Below, piece by piece: positions 26,875 through 39,396 of a stretch of DNA of 64,000 bases. The notes under the pieces are model-generated. The model was not told the origin of the DNA and did no database searches. It was given only the letters and a program-made list of their open reading frames with translations. Both the position numbers and the translations under genes were made by a program. Source of the DNA: Paenibacillus sp. FSL K6-1330 (GTDB lineage Bacteria; Bacillota; Bacilli; Paenibacillales; Paenibacillaceae); NCBI RefSeq assembly GCF_037976825.1, contig NZ_CP150269.1, forward strand, positions 6,657,501 to 6,721,500, in the 5' to 3' direction. How positions within the stretch are numbered: position 1 is the first letter of the stretch; every line of letters starts with the position of its first letter.

Positions 26875-28065
26875 TTATTTAATGATGGAAGCAACGGAAC
26901 CAGCACCTACGGTACGGCCGCCTTCACGAATGGAGAACTTAGTTCCTTCTTCAATCGCGATTGGGTTGATCAGGTTAACCGTTACAGTGATGTTATCACC
27001 AGGCATAACCATTTCAGAACCCTCTGGCAAGTTGATCACACCAGTTACGTCCGTAGTACGGAAGTAGAACTGTGGACGGTAGCCAGTGAAGAAAGGCTTA
27101 TGACGTCCGCCTTCTTCTTTGCTCAGTACGTATACTTGAGCTGTGAACTCTGTGTGTGGTTTAACGGAAGCAGGCTTAGCAAGTACTTGACCGCGCTCGA
27201 TTTGAGTACGCTCAACACCACGAAGCAATGCACCGATGTTGTCACCAGCTTGTGCGGAATCCAGCAATTTACGGAACATCTCAACGCCCGTAACAACGGA
27301 TTTCTTAGTTTCTTCAGCGATACCAACAATTTCGATCTCGTCACCAACTTTGATCGTACCACGCTCTACACGACCTGTAGCAACGGTACCACGACCAGTG
27401 ATGGAGAATACGTCCTCGACAGGCATCAAGAAAGGCTTGTCAGTGTCGCGCTCAGGCAATGGGATGTACTCGTCGATTGTTTTGAACATTTCAACGATTT
27501 TTTGTGCCCATTCGCCATCTGGGTTTTGCAGAGCTTCACGAGCGGAACCACGAGTGATCGGAGTGTCGTCGCCTGGGAAGTCATACTCGTTCAGCAGGTC
27601 GCGAACTTCCATCTCAACCAATTCCAAGAGCTCTTCGTCTTCAACCATGTCGCATTTGTTCAAGAATACAACGATGTAAGGAACGCCTACTTGGCGGGAC
27701 AACAGGATGTGCTCGCGAGTTTGCGGCATTGGGCCGTCAGCTGCGGATACAACCAGGATTGCTCCGTCCATTTGAGCTGCACCAGTGATCATGTTTTTAA
27801 CATAGTCAGCGTGACCTGGGCAGTCAACGTGCGCATAGTGACGAGCGTCAGTTTCATACTCTACGTGGGAAGTAGAGATTGTGATACCGCGTTCGCGCTC
27901 TTCTGGAGCTTTGTCGATTTGATCGAAAGACATTGCAGCACCACCGTAAGTTTTGGACAATACAGATGTGATTGCAGCTGTCAAAGTTGTTTTACCATGG
28001 TCAACGTGACCGATAGTACCGATGTTAACATGGGGTTTCGTACGTTCGTATTTAGCCTTTGCCAT
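26875..28065 (-). CDS. tuf: Elongation factor Tu
   Basis: EF-Tu delivers aminoacyl-tRNA to the ribosome. The 396-residue protein has the G motifs [27 protein letters not shown] and GSAREAL, then domains II and III. Only one copy is in the window. It follows fusA by 95 nt; in that gap a short CGGGA/TCCCG hairpin is visible but no convincing promoter. Confidence 0.99.
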   Translation of the reverse strand: MAKAKYERTKPHVNIGTIGHVDHGKTTLTAAITSVLSKTYGGAAMSFDQIDKAPEERERGITISTSHVEYETDARHYAHVDCPGHADYVKNMITGAAQMDGAILVVSAADGPMPQTREHILLSRQVGVPYIVVFLNKCDMVEDEELLELVEMEVRDLLNEYDFPGDDTPITRGSAREALQNPDGEWAQKIVEMFKTIDEYIPLPERDTDKPFLMPVEDVFSITGRGTVATGRVERGTIKVGDEIEIVGIAEETKKSVVTGVEMFRKLLDSAQAGDNIGALLRGVERTQIERGQVLAKPASVKPHTEFTAQVYVLSKEEGGRHKPFFTGYRPQFYFRTTDVTGVINLPEGSEMVMPGDNITVTVNLINPIAIEEGTKFSIREGGRTVGAGSVASIIK

Positions 28066-28160
28066 TTGAACAATTCCTCCTTAAGGGGATATATATGTTG
28101 GGCCGGAAGCGGAGTTAACGGGATGTTGGTCCCGCCTCCTATCCAGCAGGTAAAACGTTA

Positions 28161-30242
28161 TTACTCTCCGCCTTTGATCTTGGACACAATTTCATCGGAG
28201 ATATTCTTAGGAACTTCTTCGTAGTGGGAGATTTCCATGGAGAACACACCGCGTCCTTGTGTACCGGAGCGAAGGGTAGTGGAGTAACCGAACATTTCGG
28301 AAAGAGGTACTTTCGCACGGATAATTTGAGTACCACCACGGGAGTCCATACCTTCGATACGTCCACGGCGGGAGTTCAGCATACCCATTACGTCGCCCAT
28401 GTATTCCTCAGGCACGGTAACTTCAACTTTCATAATAGGCTCGAGCAGGACAGGCTTACACTTGTCTTTAGCTGCTTTCAAAGCCATGGAACCGGCGATT
28501 TTAAACGCCATTTCATTGGAGTCAACATCATGGTATGAACCGTCGACGATTGTTGCTTTAACGTCAACAAGCGGGAAGCCGGCGAGTACACCGTTCTTCA
28601 TTTGCTCTTCAATACCTTGTTGAGCTGGACCAATGTATTCTCTTGGTACAGAACCACCGACAACCTTGCTCTCGAATTGATTACCGCTACCTGCTTCCAG
28701 AGGTTCGAACTCAACCCATACGTGACCGTATTGACCACGACCACCGGACTGACGAACGAATTTACCTTCAACGCGAGCTGGTTGACGGAATGTTTCGCGG
28801 TAAGCTACCTGTGGTTTACCCACGTTGGTTTCTACTTTGAACTCACGACGCATACGGTCGATGATAATGTCCAAGTGAAGCTCACCCATACCTGCCAGGA
28901 TCGTTTGGCCTGTTTCTTCATCAGTATGTGCACGAAGAGTTGGATCCTCTTCAGTCAACTTACCGAGAGCTACACCCAATTTATCTTGGTCAGCTTTTGT
29001 TTTAGGCTCAACTGCGATTTCGATAACCGGATCAGGGAAGTTCATGGACTCCAAGATAACCGGGTCCTTCTCATCACATAGTGTATCACCTGTACCCGTA
29101 TCTTTCAAACCTACGGCAGCTGCGATATCTCCGGCGAATACTTCGGAAATTTCTTGACGGCTGTTCGCATGCATTTGAAGGATACGACCAATGCGCTCAC
29201 GCTTACCTTTAGTTGCATTCAGTACGTAAGAGCCGGATTGCAGTACACCGGAATATACGCGGAAGAATGTCAGCTTACCAACATAAGGGTCCGTAGCGAT
29301 TTTGAATGCCAAAGCCGAGAACGGCTCTTCATCGGAAGAATGCCGGATAGCTTCAGTTCCATCTTCATGGGTACCCTTGATGTCTGGAACATCAGTTGGA
29401 GCCGGCAAATAATCGATTACGGCATCAAGCATCAACTGAACGCCTTTGTTACGGTAAGAAGATCCACAGATAACTGGGAAGATCTTAACTTCGACAACAC
29501 CTTTACGCAGAGCAGCTTTCAACTCAGCTATGGTGATTTCTTCACCTTCAAGATATTTCATTGTCAAGTCTTCGTCAAGTTCTGCTACCTTCTCAACAAG
29601 CTCGTTGCGAAGCTCTTCCACTTGATCCTTGAATTCTGCTGGAATTTCGGTTTCTTCGATGTTTTGACCAAGGTCATCCTTATACATAAAGGCTTTTTCC
29701 TCGATAACATCGATGATGCCAATGAAATCATTCTCTGCACCGATCGGAAGCTGAATCGCTACCGCGTTCGCTTGCAGACGCTCTCTCATATCTTTAACTA
29801 CGTTCAAGTAGTCGGCACCGATAATATCCATTTTGTTTACGTATGCGATCCGCGGTACACCGTAACGGTCTGCTTGTCTCCAAACCGTCTCCGACTGAGG
29901 TTCTACGCCCTCTTTCGCACTGAATACACCTACTGCCCCATCCAATACACGAAGGGAACGTTCAACTTCTACTGTGAAGTCAACGTGCCCCGGGGTGTCG
30001 ATAATATTAACGCGGTGACCCTTCCAAGAAGCGGTAGTCGCGGCGGAAGTAATGGTAATTCCGCGCTCCTGCTCTTGCTCCATCCAGTCCATAGTAGCGG
30101 AACCCTCATGGGTTTCACCGATTTTATGAGTACGGCCTGTGTAGAACAAAATCCGCTCTGTTGTGGTCGTTTTACCAGCATCAATATGCGCCATGATCCC
30201 GATATTACGTGTATTTTTCAAGGAGAACTCTCTTGTCGCCAT
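28161..30242 (-). CDS. fusA: Elongation factor G
   Basis: EF-G catalyses translocation and, with RRF, recycling. The 693-residue protein begins with a GTPase domain ([31 protein letters not shown]) followed by domains II-V, including [15 protein letters not shown] in domain II. Full length, ending VSKIKGGE. It lies between rpsG and tuf in the str operon. Confidence 0.99.
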   Translation of the reverse strand: MATREFSLKNTRNIGIMAHIDAGKTTTTERILFYTGRTHKIGETHEGSATMDWMEQEQERGITITSAATTASWKGHRVNIIDTPGHVDFTVEVERSLRVLDGAVGVFSAKEGVEPQSETVWRQADRYGVPRIAYVNKMDIIGADYLNVVKDMRERLQANAVAIQLPIGAENDFIGIIDVIEEKAFMYKDDLGQNIEETEIPAEFKDQVEELRNELVEKVAELDEDLTMKYLEGEEITIAELKAALRKGVVEVKIFPVICGSSYRNKGVQLMLDAVIDYLPAPTDVPDIKGTHEDGTEAIRHSSDEEPFSALAFKIATDPYVGKLTFFRVYSGVLQSGSYVLNATKGKRERIGRILQMHANSRQEISEVFAGDIAAAVGLKDTGTGDTLCDEKDPVILESMNFPDPVIEIAVEPKTKADQDKLGVALGKLTEEDPTLRAHTDEETGQTILAGMGELHLDIIIDRMRREFKVETNVGKPQVAYRETFRQPARVEGKFVRQSGGRGQYGHVWVEFEPLEAGSGNQFESKVVGGSVPREYIGPAQQGIEEQMKNGVLAGFPLVDVKATIVDGSYHDVDSNEMAFKIAGSMALKAAKDKCKPVLLEPIMKVEVTVPEEYMGDVMGMLNSRRGRIEGMDSRGGTQIIRAKVPLSEMFGYSTTLRSGTQGRGVFSMEISHYEEVPKNISDEIVSKIKGGE

Positions 30243-30290
30243 GCGAATAGTCTCCCTTCAAAATTAAAGTGTAAAATTAGTTGCTGAATC

Positions 30291-30761
30291 CTACCAACGG
30301 TAGTGAGCAAACGCTTTGTTCGCTTCAGCCATTTTGTGTGTATCTTCGCGTTTCTTAACGGAAGCGCCTGTGTTGTTGGAAGCATCGATGATCTCAGCCG
30401 CCAAACGCTCTTCCATGGTTTTCTCGCCGCGGTTGCGGGAGTAGTTTACGAGCCAACGTAATCCAAGGGATGTACGTCTCTCTGGTTTAACTTCGATTGG
30501 AACCTGGTAGTTAGCACCGCCGACACGACGAGCTTTAACTTCCAATACTGGCATGATGTTCTTGATAGCTGCTTCAAACACTTCCATCGGATCATTACCA
30601 GTACGTTCCTTGATGATGTTGAACGAATTGTAAAGGATGCTTTGAGCAACACCTCTTTTACCATCCAACATGATGCGGTTGATCAGACGAGTTACCAGCT
30701 TGCTGTTATACACTGGATCTGGCAGCACGTCTCTTTTAGTTACTGGACCTTTGCGTGGCAT
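30291..30761 (-). CDS. rpsG: 30S ribosomal protein S7
   Basis: The 156-residue S7 starts [20 protein letters not shown] and ends NKAFAHYRW, with [16 protein letters not shown] [18 protein letters not shown]7 nucleates the 30S head. The ATG at 30761 has a good site; an in-frame upstream ATG at 30785 lacks one. Confidence 0.98.
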   Translation of the reverse strand: MPRKGPVTKRDVLPDPVYNSKLVTRLINRIMLDGKRGVAQSILYNSFNIIKERTGNDPMEVFEAAIKNIMPVLEVKARRVGGANYQVPIEVKPERRTSLGLRWLVNYSRNRGEKTMEERLAAEIIDASNNTGASVKKREDTHKMAEANKAFAHYRW

Positions 30762-30814
30762 GGATATCCCCCTTTCTTCAGTCATGAGTCATGTTACGAA
30801 AACATGAGCATCAA

Positions 30815-31234
30815 TTAGCTTTTTGCTTTAGGACGCTTCGTGCCGTATTTGGAACGAGCTTGCATCCGGTTGTTTACACCAGCGGTATCAAGTGCGCCGC
30901 GAACGATATGGTAACGTACACCCGGAAGGTCTTTTACCCGTCCACCGCGAACCAATACAACACTGTGCTCTTGCAAGTTATGTCCGATACCCGGAATGTA
31001 AGCCGTCACCTCAATGCGGTTCGTCAAGCGAACACGAGCATATTTACGAAGTGCGGAGTTCGGTTTTTTCGGCGTCATTGTGCCTACACGAGTGCATACA
31101 CCGCGTTTTTGCGGAGCGCTCAAGTCGGTCTCCTCACGTTTCAAAGCGTTAAAACCTTTTTGAAGAGCTGGAGATTTCGATTTGTAAACTTTAGCTTGAC
31201 GGCCCTTGCGAACCAGTTGGTTAATTGTTGGCAT
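30815..31234 (-). CDS. rpsL: 30S ribosomal protein S12
   Basis: The 139-residue S12 starts [13 protein letters not shown]. The decoding loops [17 protein letters not shown] and [16 protein letters not shown] are wild type at the lysines whose change gives streptomycin resistance. The ATG at 31234 is used; the upstream in-frame GTG overlaps the ribosome binding site. It follows rplGB by 140 nt. Confidence 0.98.
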   Translation of the reverse strand: MPTINQLVRKGRQAKVYKSKSPALQKGFNALKREETDLSAPQKRGVCTRVGTMTPKKPNSALRKYARVRLTNRIEVTAYIPGIGHNLQEHSVVLVRGGRVKDLPGVRYHIVRGALDTAGVNNRMQARSKYGTKRPKAKS

Positions 31235-31374
31235 GCTAGCCACCCCCTTCCCGTATTTATCATCCTAATTACAACCCCGTTTAAGTCCACAGACCCAGGC
31301 GGTTCATAAAAGGACAAATGAAAAGTTTTTGCCGAGAGAAGTAACGCCTTCTCCAACAAAAACGATTTCTCAAA

Positions 31375-31626
31375 TCATGATTTCAAGACAGCTACCATAG
31401 CTGCACCAACTTCAATACCGCATGCTTCTCCAAGCTCTATCATCGTGGGTACATAGTTGATATGCACACCATTCTTATCACACTCGGATACGACTTTTGA
31501 AATCAAACGTTGGTCGCAATCTTCAGCCACATAAACCTCTGCAGCCAAACCGGATTCAACGGCCTTCATCGTTTGTTTGGTGCCAATCTTGATGTGTGCA
31601 TCCTGTAATCCTTTATCATTAGACAC
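31375..31626 (-). CDS. rplGB: L7Ae-family ribosomal protein (YbxF/RplGB)
   Basis: The 83-residue L7Ae/L30e-fold protein (IKIGTKQTMKAVESGLAAEVYVAEDCD, key GTKQTMKAVESG; VPTMIELGEACGIEVGAA) binds kink-turn RNA. In B. subtilis the gene lies at the same place between rpoC and rpsL. It is first in the str operon here, downstream of a strong promoter. Confidence 0.94.
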   Translation of the reverse strand: MSNDKGLQDAHIKIGTKQTMKAVESGLAAEVYVAEDCDQRLISKVVSECDKNGVHINYVPTMIELGEACGIEVGAAMVAVLKS

Positions 31627-31680
31627 AAGTCATTCCTCCAAAAGAACAGGGAACAAAGAAACTATTCACGCACCTTTGCT

Positions 31681-31709
31681 ATATTAGCATCTGCCCTAAG
31701 CGATGTCAA
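31681..31709 (-). promoter_or_regulatory. Promoter of rplGB-rpsL-rpsG-fusA-tuf
   Basis: On the minus strand TTGACA (31704-31709) and TAATAT (31681-31686) are 17 nt apart, 55 nt before the rplGB start. An imperfect long-range inverted repeat after rpoC (31739-31781) may be a weak rpoC terminator but lacks a clean T-run. Confidence 0.85.
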
Positions 31710-31794
31710 GCTATTAAATCAGGAAAAAGAAACATTGGGACGGAGAAATTCAGCATCTTACGACGCGAAAATCTCCCCGTCACCTGACTGTCTC

Positions 31795-34700
31795 TTAATC
31801 TATAGAAGCTGTTTCGAGTTCCTGACTTTCGTCATTCACATCGTTTTGTCCCGCGAACTTCACGCTGCGATAACGGTTCATACCCGTTCCCGCAGGGATC
31901 AGTTTACCAATGATAACATTCTCTTTCAGACCAAGCAGTTGATCGACTTTACCTTTGATTGCAGCGTCAGTCAACACGCGAGTTGTCTCCTGGAAGGAGG
32001 CCGCTGACAAGAACGAATCGGTTTCGAGAGATGCTTTTGTAATCCCGAGGAGAACCGGTTTGGCAACTGCTGGTTCTTTCCCGGAGAGAATAGCGTCTTT
32101 ATTGGCTGTCTCGTATTCATGCATATCCACGAAGGAGCCTGGCAACAGGTTCGTATCTCCCGCATCAACGATACGGAATTTACGCAGCATCTGTCTGATC
32201 ATAACTTCAACGTGCTTATCGTTAATTTCTACGCCTTGGTTACGGTATACGCGTTGTACTTCCTGAAGGATGTAGTTCTGCACACCACGGATACCTTTGA
32301 TGCGAAGCATTTCCTTCGGATCAATGGAACCATCGGTCAGTTCATCCCCGGCTTCAATGTGCTTGCCTTCGCTTACGCGCAGACGGGAACCGTAGGTAAC
32401 TGCGTAAACCTTAGTTTCAGCTTCACCTTGAATTTCGATTTCACGACGGTCCTTCGTTTCGCGGATTTCTTTAACCACACCATCAATCTCACTAATGGTC
32501 GCTTGACCTTTAGGATTACGGGCTTCAAAGAGCTCCTGGATACGCGGAAGACCTTGTGTAATATCATCACCGGCAACGCCGCCTGTGTGGAACGTACGCA
32601 TCGTGAGCTGTGTTCCCGGTTCGCCGATGGATTGAGCTGCGATAATACCAACCGCTTCACCAATCTCAACATGCTTACCAGTAGCCAGGTTACGACCATA
32701 ACATTTTTTGCAGACGCCATAACGTGCACGGCAGCTCAAGATGGAACGAATTTGCAGTTTCTCAACACCAGCTGCTACGATTTCCTCAGCTTTGTCGGAA
32801 TCAATCAATTCGTTGCGATTCACGATGATCTCTTTCGTTTCCGGATGACGAACGGTTTCAAAGGCATAACGTCCCTCAATACGGTCATAGAGATCCTCGA
32901 TAACTTCTTTACCGTCCTGAATACGGCTAACCGTAAAGCCTTTATCCGTGCTGCACTCATCTTCGCGAACGATAACATCCTGGGCCACGTCAACAAGTCG
33001 ACGAGTCAAGTAACCGGAGTCAGCGGTACGAAGTGCTGTATCGGCAAGACCTTTACGCGCACCGTGCGTGGACAGGAAGTACTCGAGTACCGTCAGTCCT
33101 TCACGGAAGTTCGATTTGATTGGGAGTTCGATGATACGACCCGACGGGTTCGCCATCAGACCCCGCATACCACCGAGCTGAGTGATCTGCGATTTGTTAC
33201 CCCGCGCTTTGGAATCCACCATGAGCATGATGGAGTTAAAGCGGTCCATCGATTTCATGAGTACATCCGTAATATCGTCTTTGGTCTTGGACCAGATATC
33301 GATAACACGGTCATAACGTTCTTCATTCGTAATCAAGCCGCGGCGATATTGGTTCGTTACCACTTTAACCTTCTCGTCGGACTCTTTCAGAATTTCATTC
33401 TTCTCGTCAGGTACGATAACGTCGGATACCGCAACGGTTACGCCTGCACGAGTAGAGTATGTGAAACCGATCTGCTTGATTTTATCCAAAATCACAGAGG
33501 TTTCGGTTGTATGGTACGTTTCAAAGCAGCGTGCAATGATGGAACCCAGATATTCCTTACCAACAGCACCGCTGATTGGCAGTTCTTGGATCACTTTTTG
33601 AATATCTGCACCCTTCTCATATACGAAATACTTCTCAGGCGTACCTTGCAGCAGGTTCGTACGAGTCGCTTCATTGATATAAGGGAAGCTGGCAGGGAAA
33701 ATCTCGTTAAAGATAATCCGGCCGATCGTCGTAACCAACATCGCATTCTGCTGTTTTTCCGTAAAGCATGTTTTGCCCAGGGCTTTAACCGGAATCGCTA
33801 CGCGTGCATGCAGACCAGCTGCTTCACGCTGATAAGCGGAAACCGCTTCGTTCACGCTGCCCAGAATCATGCCGGTACCTTTCTCTTCCTTGTTATCCAT
33901 CGTGAGATAGAAGGAACCCAGTACCATATCCTGAGAAGGCGTAACAACTGGCTTACCGTCTTTCGGGTTCAGAATGTTACCCGATGCCAGCATCAAAAGA
34001 CGCGCTTCAGCTTGAGCTTCGGCAGACAAAGGAACGTGAACCGCCATTTGGTCACCGTCAAAGTCAGCGTTATATGCTGTACATACGAGCGGATGAAGAC
34101 GGATCGCATGGCCCTCAACCAGAATCGGTTCAAATGCTTGGATACCGAGTCTGTGAAGCGTCGGTGCACGGTTCAGAAGAACCGGATGCTCTTTAATAAC
34201 CTCTTCGAGCACATCCCATACTTCTGGACTTACACGTTCTACTTTGCGCTTCGCACTCTTGATATTATGTGCAAGGCCTTTGTTGACCAATTCTTTCATA
34301 ACGAACGGCTTGAAGAGCTCAAGCGCCATTTTCTTAGGCAGACCGCATTGGTACATTTTCAGGTAAGGACCTACAACGATAACGGAACGACCAGAATAGT
34401 CAACCCGTTTACCGAGCAAGTTCTGACGGAAACGTCCTTGTTTACCTTTCAGCATGTGGCTGAGGGATTTAAGCGGACGGTTACCAGGACCTGTGACCGG
34501 ACGACCGCGACGGCCGTTATCGATCAGTGCATCGACAGCTTCCTGCAGCATGCGCTTCTCGTTCTGTACGATAATATCCGGCGCACCGAGATCCAGCAAT
34601 CTTTTTAGACGGTTGTTCCGGTTAATAACGCGACGGTACAGATCGTTCAAGTCGGAGGTCGCAAAGCGTCCACCATCAAGTTGAACCATCGGACGAAGCT

Positions 34701-35409
34701 CCGGTGGAATGACTGGCAGCACATCCATGATCATCCACTCCGGATTGTTGCCGGAGTTACGGAACGCCTCAATCACTTCCAGGCGTTTGATGGCCCGGTT
34801 GCGGCGTTGACCCTGTGCAGTGCGCAGTTCTTCTTTAAGGAACTCAAGCTCTTTGTCAACATCGATGTCTTGAAGAAGCTTCTTAACCGCTTCAGCACCC
34901 ATGCCTGCTTGGAATCCGTAGCCGTACTTTTCTCTGTAGCTGCGGTATTCCTTCTCGGACAACAGCTGCTTCTTCTCCAGCGGTGTATCTCCTGGATCGG
35001 TTACAACATAAGATGCGAAGTAAATGATCTCCTCAAGAGATCTTGGGGACATATCCAGAGCCAGACCCATACGGCTTGGAATCCCTTTGAAATACCAAAT
35101 ATGCGATACAGGAGCCGCAAGCTCGATATGGCCCATCCGTTCACGACGGACTTTAGCGCGTGTTACTTCAACGCCACAGCGATCGCAGACTACTCCCTTA
35201 TAACGGACACGCTTATACTTACCGCAATGACATTCCCAGTCCTTCTGCGGACCGAAAATCCGCTCACAGAACAGGCCTTCTTTCTCCGGCTTCAATGTAC
35301 GGTAGTTAATCGTTTCAGGCTTCTTCACCTCTCCGCGAGACCAAGAGCGAATTTTTTCCGGTGAAGCAAGACCGATTTTCATGTACTCAAAATTGTTAAC
35401 GTCCAACAA
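31795..35409 (-). CDS. rpoC: RNA polymerase beta' subunit
   Basis: The 1204-residue beta' subunit has the N-terminal zinc finger ([21 protein letters not shown]), the active-site [14 protein letters not shown] with three magnesium-binding aspartates, the bridge and trigger helices, and the second zinc site ([16 protein letters not shown]). It follows rpoB by 93 nt. No splits or inteins. Confidence 0.99.
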   Translation of the reverse strand: MLDVNNFEYMKIGLASPEKIRSWSRGEVKKPETINYRTLKPEKEGLFCERIFGPQKDWECHCGKYKRVRYKGVVCDRCGVEVTRAKVRRERMGHIELAAPVSHIWYFKGIPSRMGLALDMSPRSLEEIIYFASYVVTDPGDTPLEKKQLLSEKEYRSYREKYGYGFQAGMGAEAVKKLLQDIDVDKELEFLKEELRTAQGQRRNRAIKRLEVIEAFRNSGNNPEWMIMDVLPVIPPELRPMVQLDGGRFATSDLNDLYRRVINRNNRLKRLLDLGAPDIIVQNEKRMLQEAVDALIDNGRRGRPVTGPGNRPLKSLSHMLKGKQGRFRQNLLGKRVDYSGRSVIVVGPYLKMYQCGLPKKMALELFKPFVMKELVNKGLAHNIKSAKRKVERVSPEVWDVLEEVIKEHPVLLNRAPTLHRLGIQAFEPILVEGHAIRLHPLVCTAYNADFDGDQMAVHVPLSAEAQAEARLLMLASGNILNPKDGKPVVTPSQDMVLGSFYLTMDNKEEKGTGMILGSVNEAVSAYQREAAGLHARVAIPVKALGKTCFTEKQQNAMLVTTIGRIIFNEIFPASFPYINEATRTNLLQGTPEKYFVYEKGADIQKVIQELPISGAVGKEYLGSIIARCFETYHTTETSVILDKIKQIGFTYSTRAGVTVAVSDVIVPDEKNEILKESDEKVKVVTNQYRRGLITNEERYDRVIDIWSKTKDDITDVLMKSMDRFNSIMLMVDSKARGNKSQITQLGGMRGLMANPSGRIIELPIKSNFREGLTVLEYFLSTHGARKGLADTALRTADSGYLTRRLVDVAQDVIVREDECSTDKGFTVSRIQDGKEVIEDLYDRIEGRYAFETVRHPETKEIIVNRNELIDSDKAEEIVAAGVEKLQIRSILSCRARYGVCKKCYGRNLATGKHVEIGEAVGIIAAQSIGEPGTQLTMRTFHTGGVAGDDITQGLPRIQELFEARNPKGQATISEIDGVVKEIRETKDRREIEIQGEAETKVYAVTYGSRLRVSEGKHIEAGDELTDGSIDPKEMLRIKGIRGVQNYILQEVQRVYRNQGVEINDKHVEVMIRQMLRKFRIVDAGDTNLLPGSFVDMHEYETANKDAILSGKEPAVAKPVLLGITKASLETDSFLSAASFQETTRVLTDAAIKGKVDQLLGLKENVIIGKLIPAGTGMNRYRSVKFAGQNDVNDESQELETASID

Positions 35410-35502
35410 GGAGCAACCCTCCTCAACCTAGTCCTATTTATGTGCTATACGACCATAACACCACCGCCGACCTATAAGCCGACGGGGGTGAATGATTGAC
35501 CG

Positions 35503-38500
35503 TTATTCCACTCCGACTTCAGTGCCTTCCAAGTTAAGGCTCAGTTTATCACCTTGAGCATCGTCTTCGTCATCGAGTTCTTTCATCTCGATTTCCTCTT
35601 CATTCTCGCTCAGGATTTTGACATCCATACCGAGAGACTGAAGCTCTTTAATCAATACCTTGAACGATTCAGGAACACCCGGTTCCGGAACGTTCTCGCC
35701 CTTGACGATGGATTCGTAGGTTTTCACCCGGCCGACCACGTCATCCGACTTGACGGTAAGAATTTCTTGCAGCGTATAGGCAGCACCGTAAGCTTCAAGT
35801 GCCCATACTTCCATCTCACCGAAGCGCTGTCCACCGAACTGAGCTTTACCACCCAGCGGCTGCTGCGTAACGAGTGAGTATGGTCCCGTAGAACGGGCGT
35901 GAATTTTATCATCAACCATGTGCGCGAGTTTGATCATATGCATGACGCCGACGGTAACTTCACGTTCAAAACGTTCACCCGTCCGTCCGTCGTACAATAC
36001 GGTCTTACCATTGCGCTGCATGCCTGCTTCTTCCATCGTATCAAACACGTCATACTCGCTTGCGCCGTCAAATACCGGTGAAGCCACGTGAATGCCGAGC
36101 TGGAGCGCGGCCATACCCAAGTGAACCTCGAGCACCTGACCGATGTTCATCCGTGATGGAACCCCTAGAGGGTTCAACACAACTTGAACCGGTGTGCCAT
36201 CTGGCAGGAACGGCATATCTTCTTCAGGCAAAATACGGGCAACGACACCTTTGTTACCGTGACGTCCGGCCATTTTGTCACCTTCGGAGATTTTACGTTT
36301 CTGTGCGATGTAAACGCGAACCAGTTGGTTAACGCCCGGCGGCAATTCGTCACCGTTCTCACGTGTAAACACCTTCACATCCACAATGATCCCGTCACTA
36401 CCGTGAGGAACGCGCAGCGAGGTATCGCGCACTTCGCGAGCCTTCTCACCAAAGATCGCATGCAGGAGACGCTCTTCCGCCGTCAGTTCGGTTACACCCT
36501 TAGGCGTTACCTTACCCACGAGGATGTCTCCGGCGCTGATTTCGGCACCGATGCGGATAATTCCGCGCTCGTCAAGGTTCTTCAGCGCTTCTTCCCCTAC
36601 GTTAGGAATATCACGCGTAATTTCTTCTGGTCCGAGCTTCGTGTCACGAGCTTCGGATTCGTACTCCTCGATATGAATCGAAGTGTACACGTCCTCTTTG
36701 ACCAGTTTCTCGGAGAGAAGAATCGCATCCTCGTAGTTGTAACCTTCCCAAGTCATGAACGCCACAACGACGTTGCGGCCCAGTGCCAATTCGCCCATCT
36801 CCGTGGATGGACCGTCTGCGAGAATATCACCTTTTTTGATGACATCGCCGCGTTTAACGATTGGACGCTGATTGATGCATGTTCCTTGGTTCGAACGCAT
36901 AAATTTGTGTAATTTATGTTTAATAAGATCGCCTTTGACTTCTTGTCCGTCGACATTTTCCACACGGCGGACCCAGATTTCATTAGCGGATGAACGTTCA
37001 ATAATCCCGTCATGTTTGGACACAATACATACACCGGAGTCTTTTGCAGACTTGTGTTCCATTCCAGTTCCGACCAGCGGAGCTTTAGGAATAAGAAGTG
37101 GAACAGCCTGCCGCTGCATGTTGGATCCCATCAGCGCGCGGTTGGAGTCATCGTTCTCAAGGAACGGAATGAGCGCCGTCGCTACCGACACTACTTGCTT
37201 CGGCGAAACGTCCATGTAATCTACACGGTCGCTCGGCATAGGAAGGATGTTATCGGATTGCTTGTTATAACGGACGATAACCATTTCGTCAGTGAAGGTA
37301 CCATCTTCGTTAAGCTCGGCGTTCGCCTGGGCAACGATATAGTTATCCTCTTCGTCTGCAGTCAGGTAATCGATTTGGTCCGTTACTTTACCGGTCTTCG
37401 GATCCACCCAACGATACGGAGCTTCGATGAAGCCATATTCGTTGATGCGCGCAAATGTCGACAAGGAGTTGATCAGACCGATGTTCGGTCCCTCCGGTGT
37501 CTCGATTGGACACATACGGCCATAGTGACTGTGGTGAACGTCCCGCACTTCAAAGCCCGCACGCTCACGCGTCAAACCGCCGGGTCCGAGAGCTGACAGA
37601 CGACGTTTATGCGTCAGTTCCGCAAGCGGGTTGGTCTGATCCATGAACTGGGACAGCTGGGAGCTGCCGAAGAACTCTTTAATCGATGCGATAACCGGAC
37701 GTATGTTGATGAGCGCCTGCGGCGTAATCACATTAGCATCCTGAATCGACATTCTTTCACGAACGACACGTTCCATCCGGGACAAACCGATACGGAACTG
37801 ATTTTGAAGCAATTCGCCTACGGAGCGCAGACGACGGTTACCCAGGTGGTCGATATCATCCGTGTTGCCGATTCCATGCAGCAAGTTGATGAAGTAGCTG
37901 ATGGAAGAAATGATATCTGCCTGCGTAATATGCTTCACGGATTTATCAATGTTTGCGTTCGCGATGACCTTCACGACTTTTGCATCCTCGATTGGAGAGA
38001 ATACGTCGATCGTTTGCAGCGGGATATCCTCGCTGTCCATCACGCCGCCGGTAACATGATAATTCTTAAAGCCCACGCTCTTCTCAAGGTAAGGCATGAT
38101 CTCGTCCAAAAGACGGCGATCTACGGTTTGACCAGCTTCCGCAATGATCTCACCCGTATCGGTGTCTATCAAACTCTCTGCCAAACGTTGATTAAAGAGA
38201 CGGTTCTTAATATGAAGCTTCTTGTTGATCTTGTAACGACCAACGTTAGCCAAATCATAACGCTTCGGATCGAAGAAACGGGCAACGAGAAGGCTCTTCG
38301 CATTCTCCAGTGTTGGCGGCTCGCCCGGACGAAGACGTTCATAGATTTCGATGAGCGCTTTTTCCGTAGAGTCGGTGTTGTCTTTATCCAGCGTATTTTG
38401 AATATATTCATCATTGCCCAGAAGATCCAGAATCTCGGCATCTGTACCAAAACCAAGTGCACGTAAAAGTACCGTTACAGGGATTTTACGGGTACGGTCG

Positions 38501-39048
38501 ATCCGGACATAGATAATGTCCTTCGCGTCCATCTCCAGTTCAAGCCAAGCGCCGCGGTTAGGGATAACTGTTGCAGTGTACGTCGTCTTACCGTTTTTAT
38601 CCACTTTTGTGCTGAAATAGACGCTGGGAGAGCGAACCAACTGGCTGACAATAACCCGTTCGGCACCATTGATAATGAATGTTCCGGTTTCCGTCATTAA
38701 CGGGAAGTCTCCCATGAACACTTCCTGCTCCTTGACCTCTCCGGTCTCCTTGTTAATGAGCCGGACTTTCACGCGGAGCGGCGCCGCATAAGTAACGTCG
38801 CGTTCTTTCGCGTCATCGACGGTGTATTTCGGTTCTCCAAGGCTGTAGTCAATGAACTCTAGTACCAAATTACCTGTGAAATCCTGAATCGGCGAGATGT
38901 CCTGGAACATTTCGCGGAGTCCTTCCTCCAAAAACCATTCATAAGATTTTTGTTGGATTTCAATCAGGTTCGGAACTTCGAGTACCTCGTTAATACGAGC
39001 ATAACTCCGCCGAGTGCGTCGACCATATTGAACAAGATGTCCTGCCAA
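35503..39048 (-). CDS. rpoB: RNA polymerase beta subunit
   Basis: The 1181-residue beta subunit is full length. I place the start at TTG 39048, reading M(TTG)[13 protein letters not shown]: this aligns with the B. subtilis N-terminus (also a TTG start) and has AGGGGTGA 6 nt upstream. An in-frame ATG at 39066 lies inside that site and has only a weak site of its own. The rifampicin region [17 protein letters not shown] and [13 protein letters not shown] is wild type at the common resistance positions. Acidic C-terminus. Confidence 0.98.
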   Translation of the reverse strand: MAGHLVQYGRRTRRSYARINEVLEVPNLIEIQQKSYEWFLEEGLREMFQDISPIQDFTGNLVLEFIDYSLGEPKYTVDDAKERDVTYAAPLRVKVRLINKETGEVKEQEVFMGDFPLMTETGTFIINGAERVIVSQLVRSPSVYFSTKVDKNGKTTYTATVIPNRGAWLELEMDAKDIIYVRIDRTRKIPVTVLLRALGFGTDAEILDLLGNDEYIQNTLDKDNTDSTEKALIEIYERLRPGEPPTLENAKSLLVARFFDPKRYDLANVGRYKINKKLHIKNRLFNQRLAESLIDTDTGEIIAEAGQTVDRRLLDEIMPYLEKSVGFKNYHVTGGVMDSEDIPLQTIDVFSPIEDAKVVKVIANANIDKSVKHITQADIISSISYFINLLHGIGNTDDIDHLGNRRLRSVGELLQNQFRIGLSRMERVVRERMSIQDANVITPQALINIRPVIASIKEFFGSSQLSQFMDQTNPLAELTHKRRLSALGPGGLTRERAGFEVRDVHHSHYGRMCPIETPEGPNIGLINSLSTFARINEYGFIEAPYRWVDPKTGKVTDQIDYLTADEEDNYIVAQANAELNEDGTFTDEMVIVRYNKQSDNILPMPSDRVDYMDVSPKQVVSVATALIPFLENDDSNRALMGSNMQRQAVPLLIPKAPLVGTGMEHKSAKDSGVCIVSKHDGIIERSSANEIWVRRVENVDGQEVKGDLIKHKLHKFMRSNQGTCINQRPIVKRGDVIKKGDILADGPSTEMGELALGRNVVVAFMTWEGYNYEDAILLSEKLVKEDVYTSIHIEEYESEARDTKLGPEEITRDIPNVGEEALKNLDERGIIRIGAEISAGDILVGKVTPKGVTELTAEERLLHAIFGEKAREVRDTSLRVPHGSDGIIVDVKVFTRENGDELPPGVNQLVRVYIAQKRKISEGDKMAGRHGNKGVVARILPEEDMPFLPDGTPVQVVLNPLGVPSRMNIGQVLEVHLGMAALQLGIHVASPVFDGASEYDVFDTMEEAGMQRNGKTVLYDGRTGERFEREVTVGVMHMIKLAHMVDDKIHARSTGPYSLVTQQPLGGKAQFGGQRFGEMEVWALEAYGAAYTLQEILTVKSDDVVGRVKTYESIVKGENVPEPGVPESFKVLIKELQSLGMDVKILSENEEEIEMKELDDEDDAQGDKLSLNLEGTEVGVE

Positions 39049-39089
39049 CTTAAACTCACCCCTCATGTCTACTCACTTTAAAAATTTCA

Positions 39090-39132
39090 TTGCGAACCTC
39101 TGTTTGTAACACTATAATGGAACATACAGAGG
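39090..39132 (+). promoter_or_regulatory. Antisense-facing promoter-like sequence just upstream of rpoB
   Basis: On the plus strand TTGCGA (39090-39095) and TATAAT (39113-39118) are 17 nt apart, firing away from rpoB across its own leader. CCTCTGT (39097-39103) and ACAGAGG (39126-39132) form an inverted repeat around the -10. As minus-strand RNA the same repeat is a hairpin about 50 nt before rpoB. No plus-strand gene follows. Confidence 0.45.
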
Positions 39133-39349
39133 ACACTCCCATAAATAGAGAAAAGCCCTTATCGAATACCTTTTCGAAAAAAGAGCAGCTTATCCATGGT
39201 TATGATAATCATCTCATATCCTGTAGATTTGCCCAAAATGTACATATTATACGTCAATATGATCGACTTTATGCATCTTTCCACACATTAAGTCTTGACA
39301 TTTCAGCCAACTAAAGACAAAGAGACCATCCTAATACTGACATTTTATA

Positions 39350-39378
39350 ATAATACCATACCAGCAAACCCAAGTCAA
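39350..39378 (-). promoter_or_regulatory. rpoBC promoter
   Basis: On the minus strand TTGACT (39373-39378) and TATTAT (39350-39355) are 17 nt apart, directly after the rsmC-like gene. It gives a leader of about 290 nt before rpoB; apart from the inverted repeat at 39097-39132 this leader shows no clear terminator or gene. Confidence 0.85.
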
Positions 39379-39396
39379 CAGCCTAGTCGAACTATT

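Noticed and set aside
32119..34608. Very long open frame on the plus strand opposite rpoC (829 codons)
   Set aside because: It lies wholly within rpoC on the other strand, has no ribosome site or known motifs, and follows from codon bias of the highly expressed gene. Similar long antisense frames opposite tuf, fusA and rpoB were rejected for the same reason.
35503..39048. Possible rifampicin-resistance changes in rpoB
   Set aside because: The cluster residues in SQLSQFMDQ and [10 protein letters not shown] are the normal sensitive forms.
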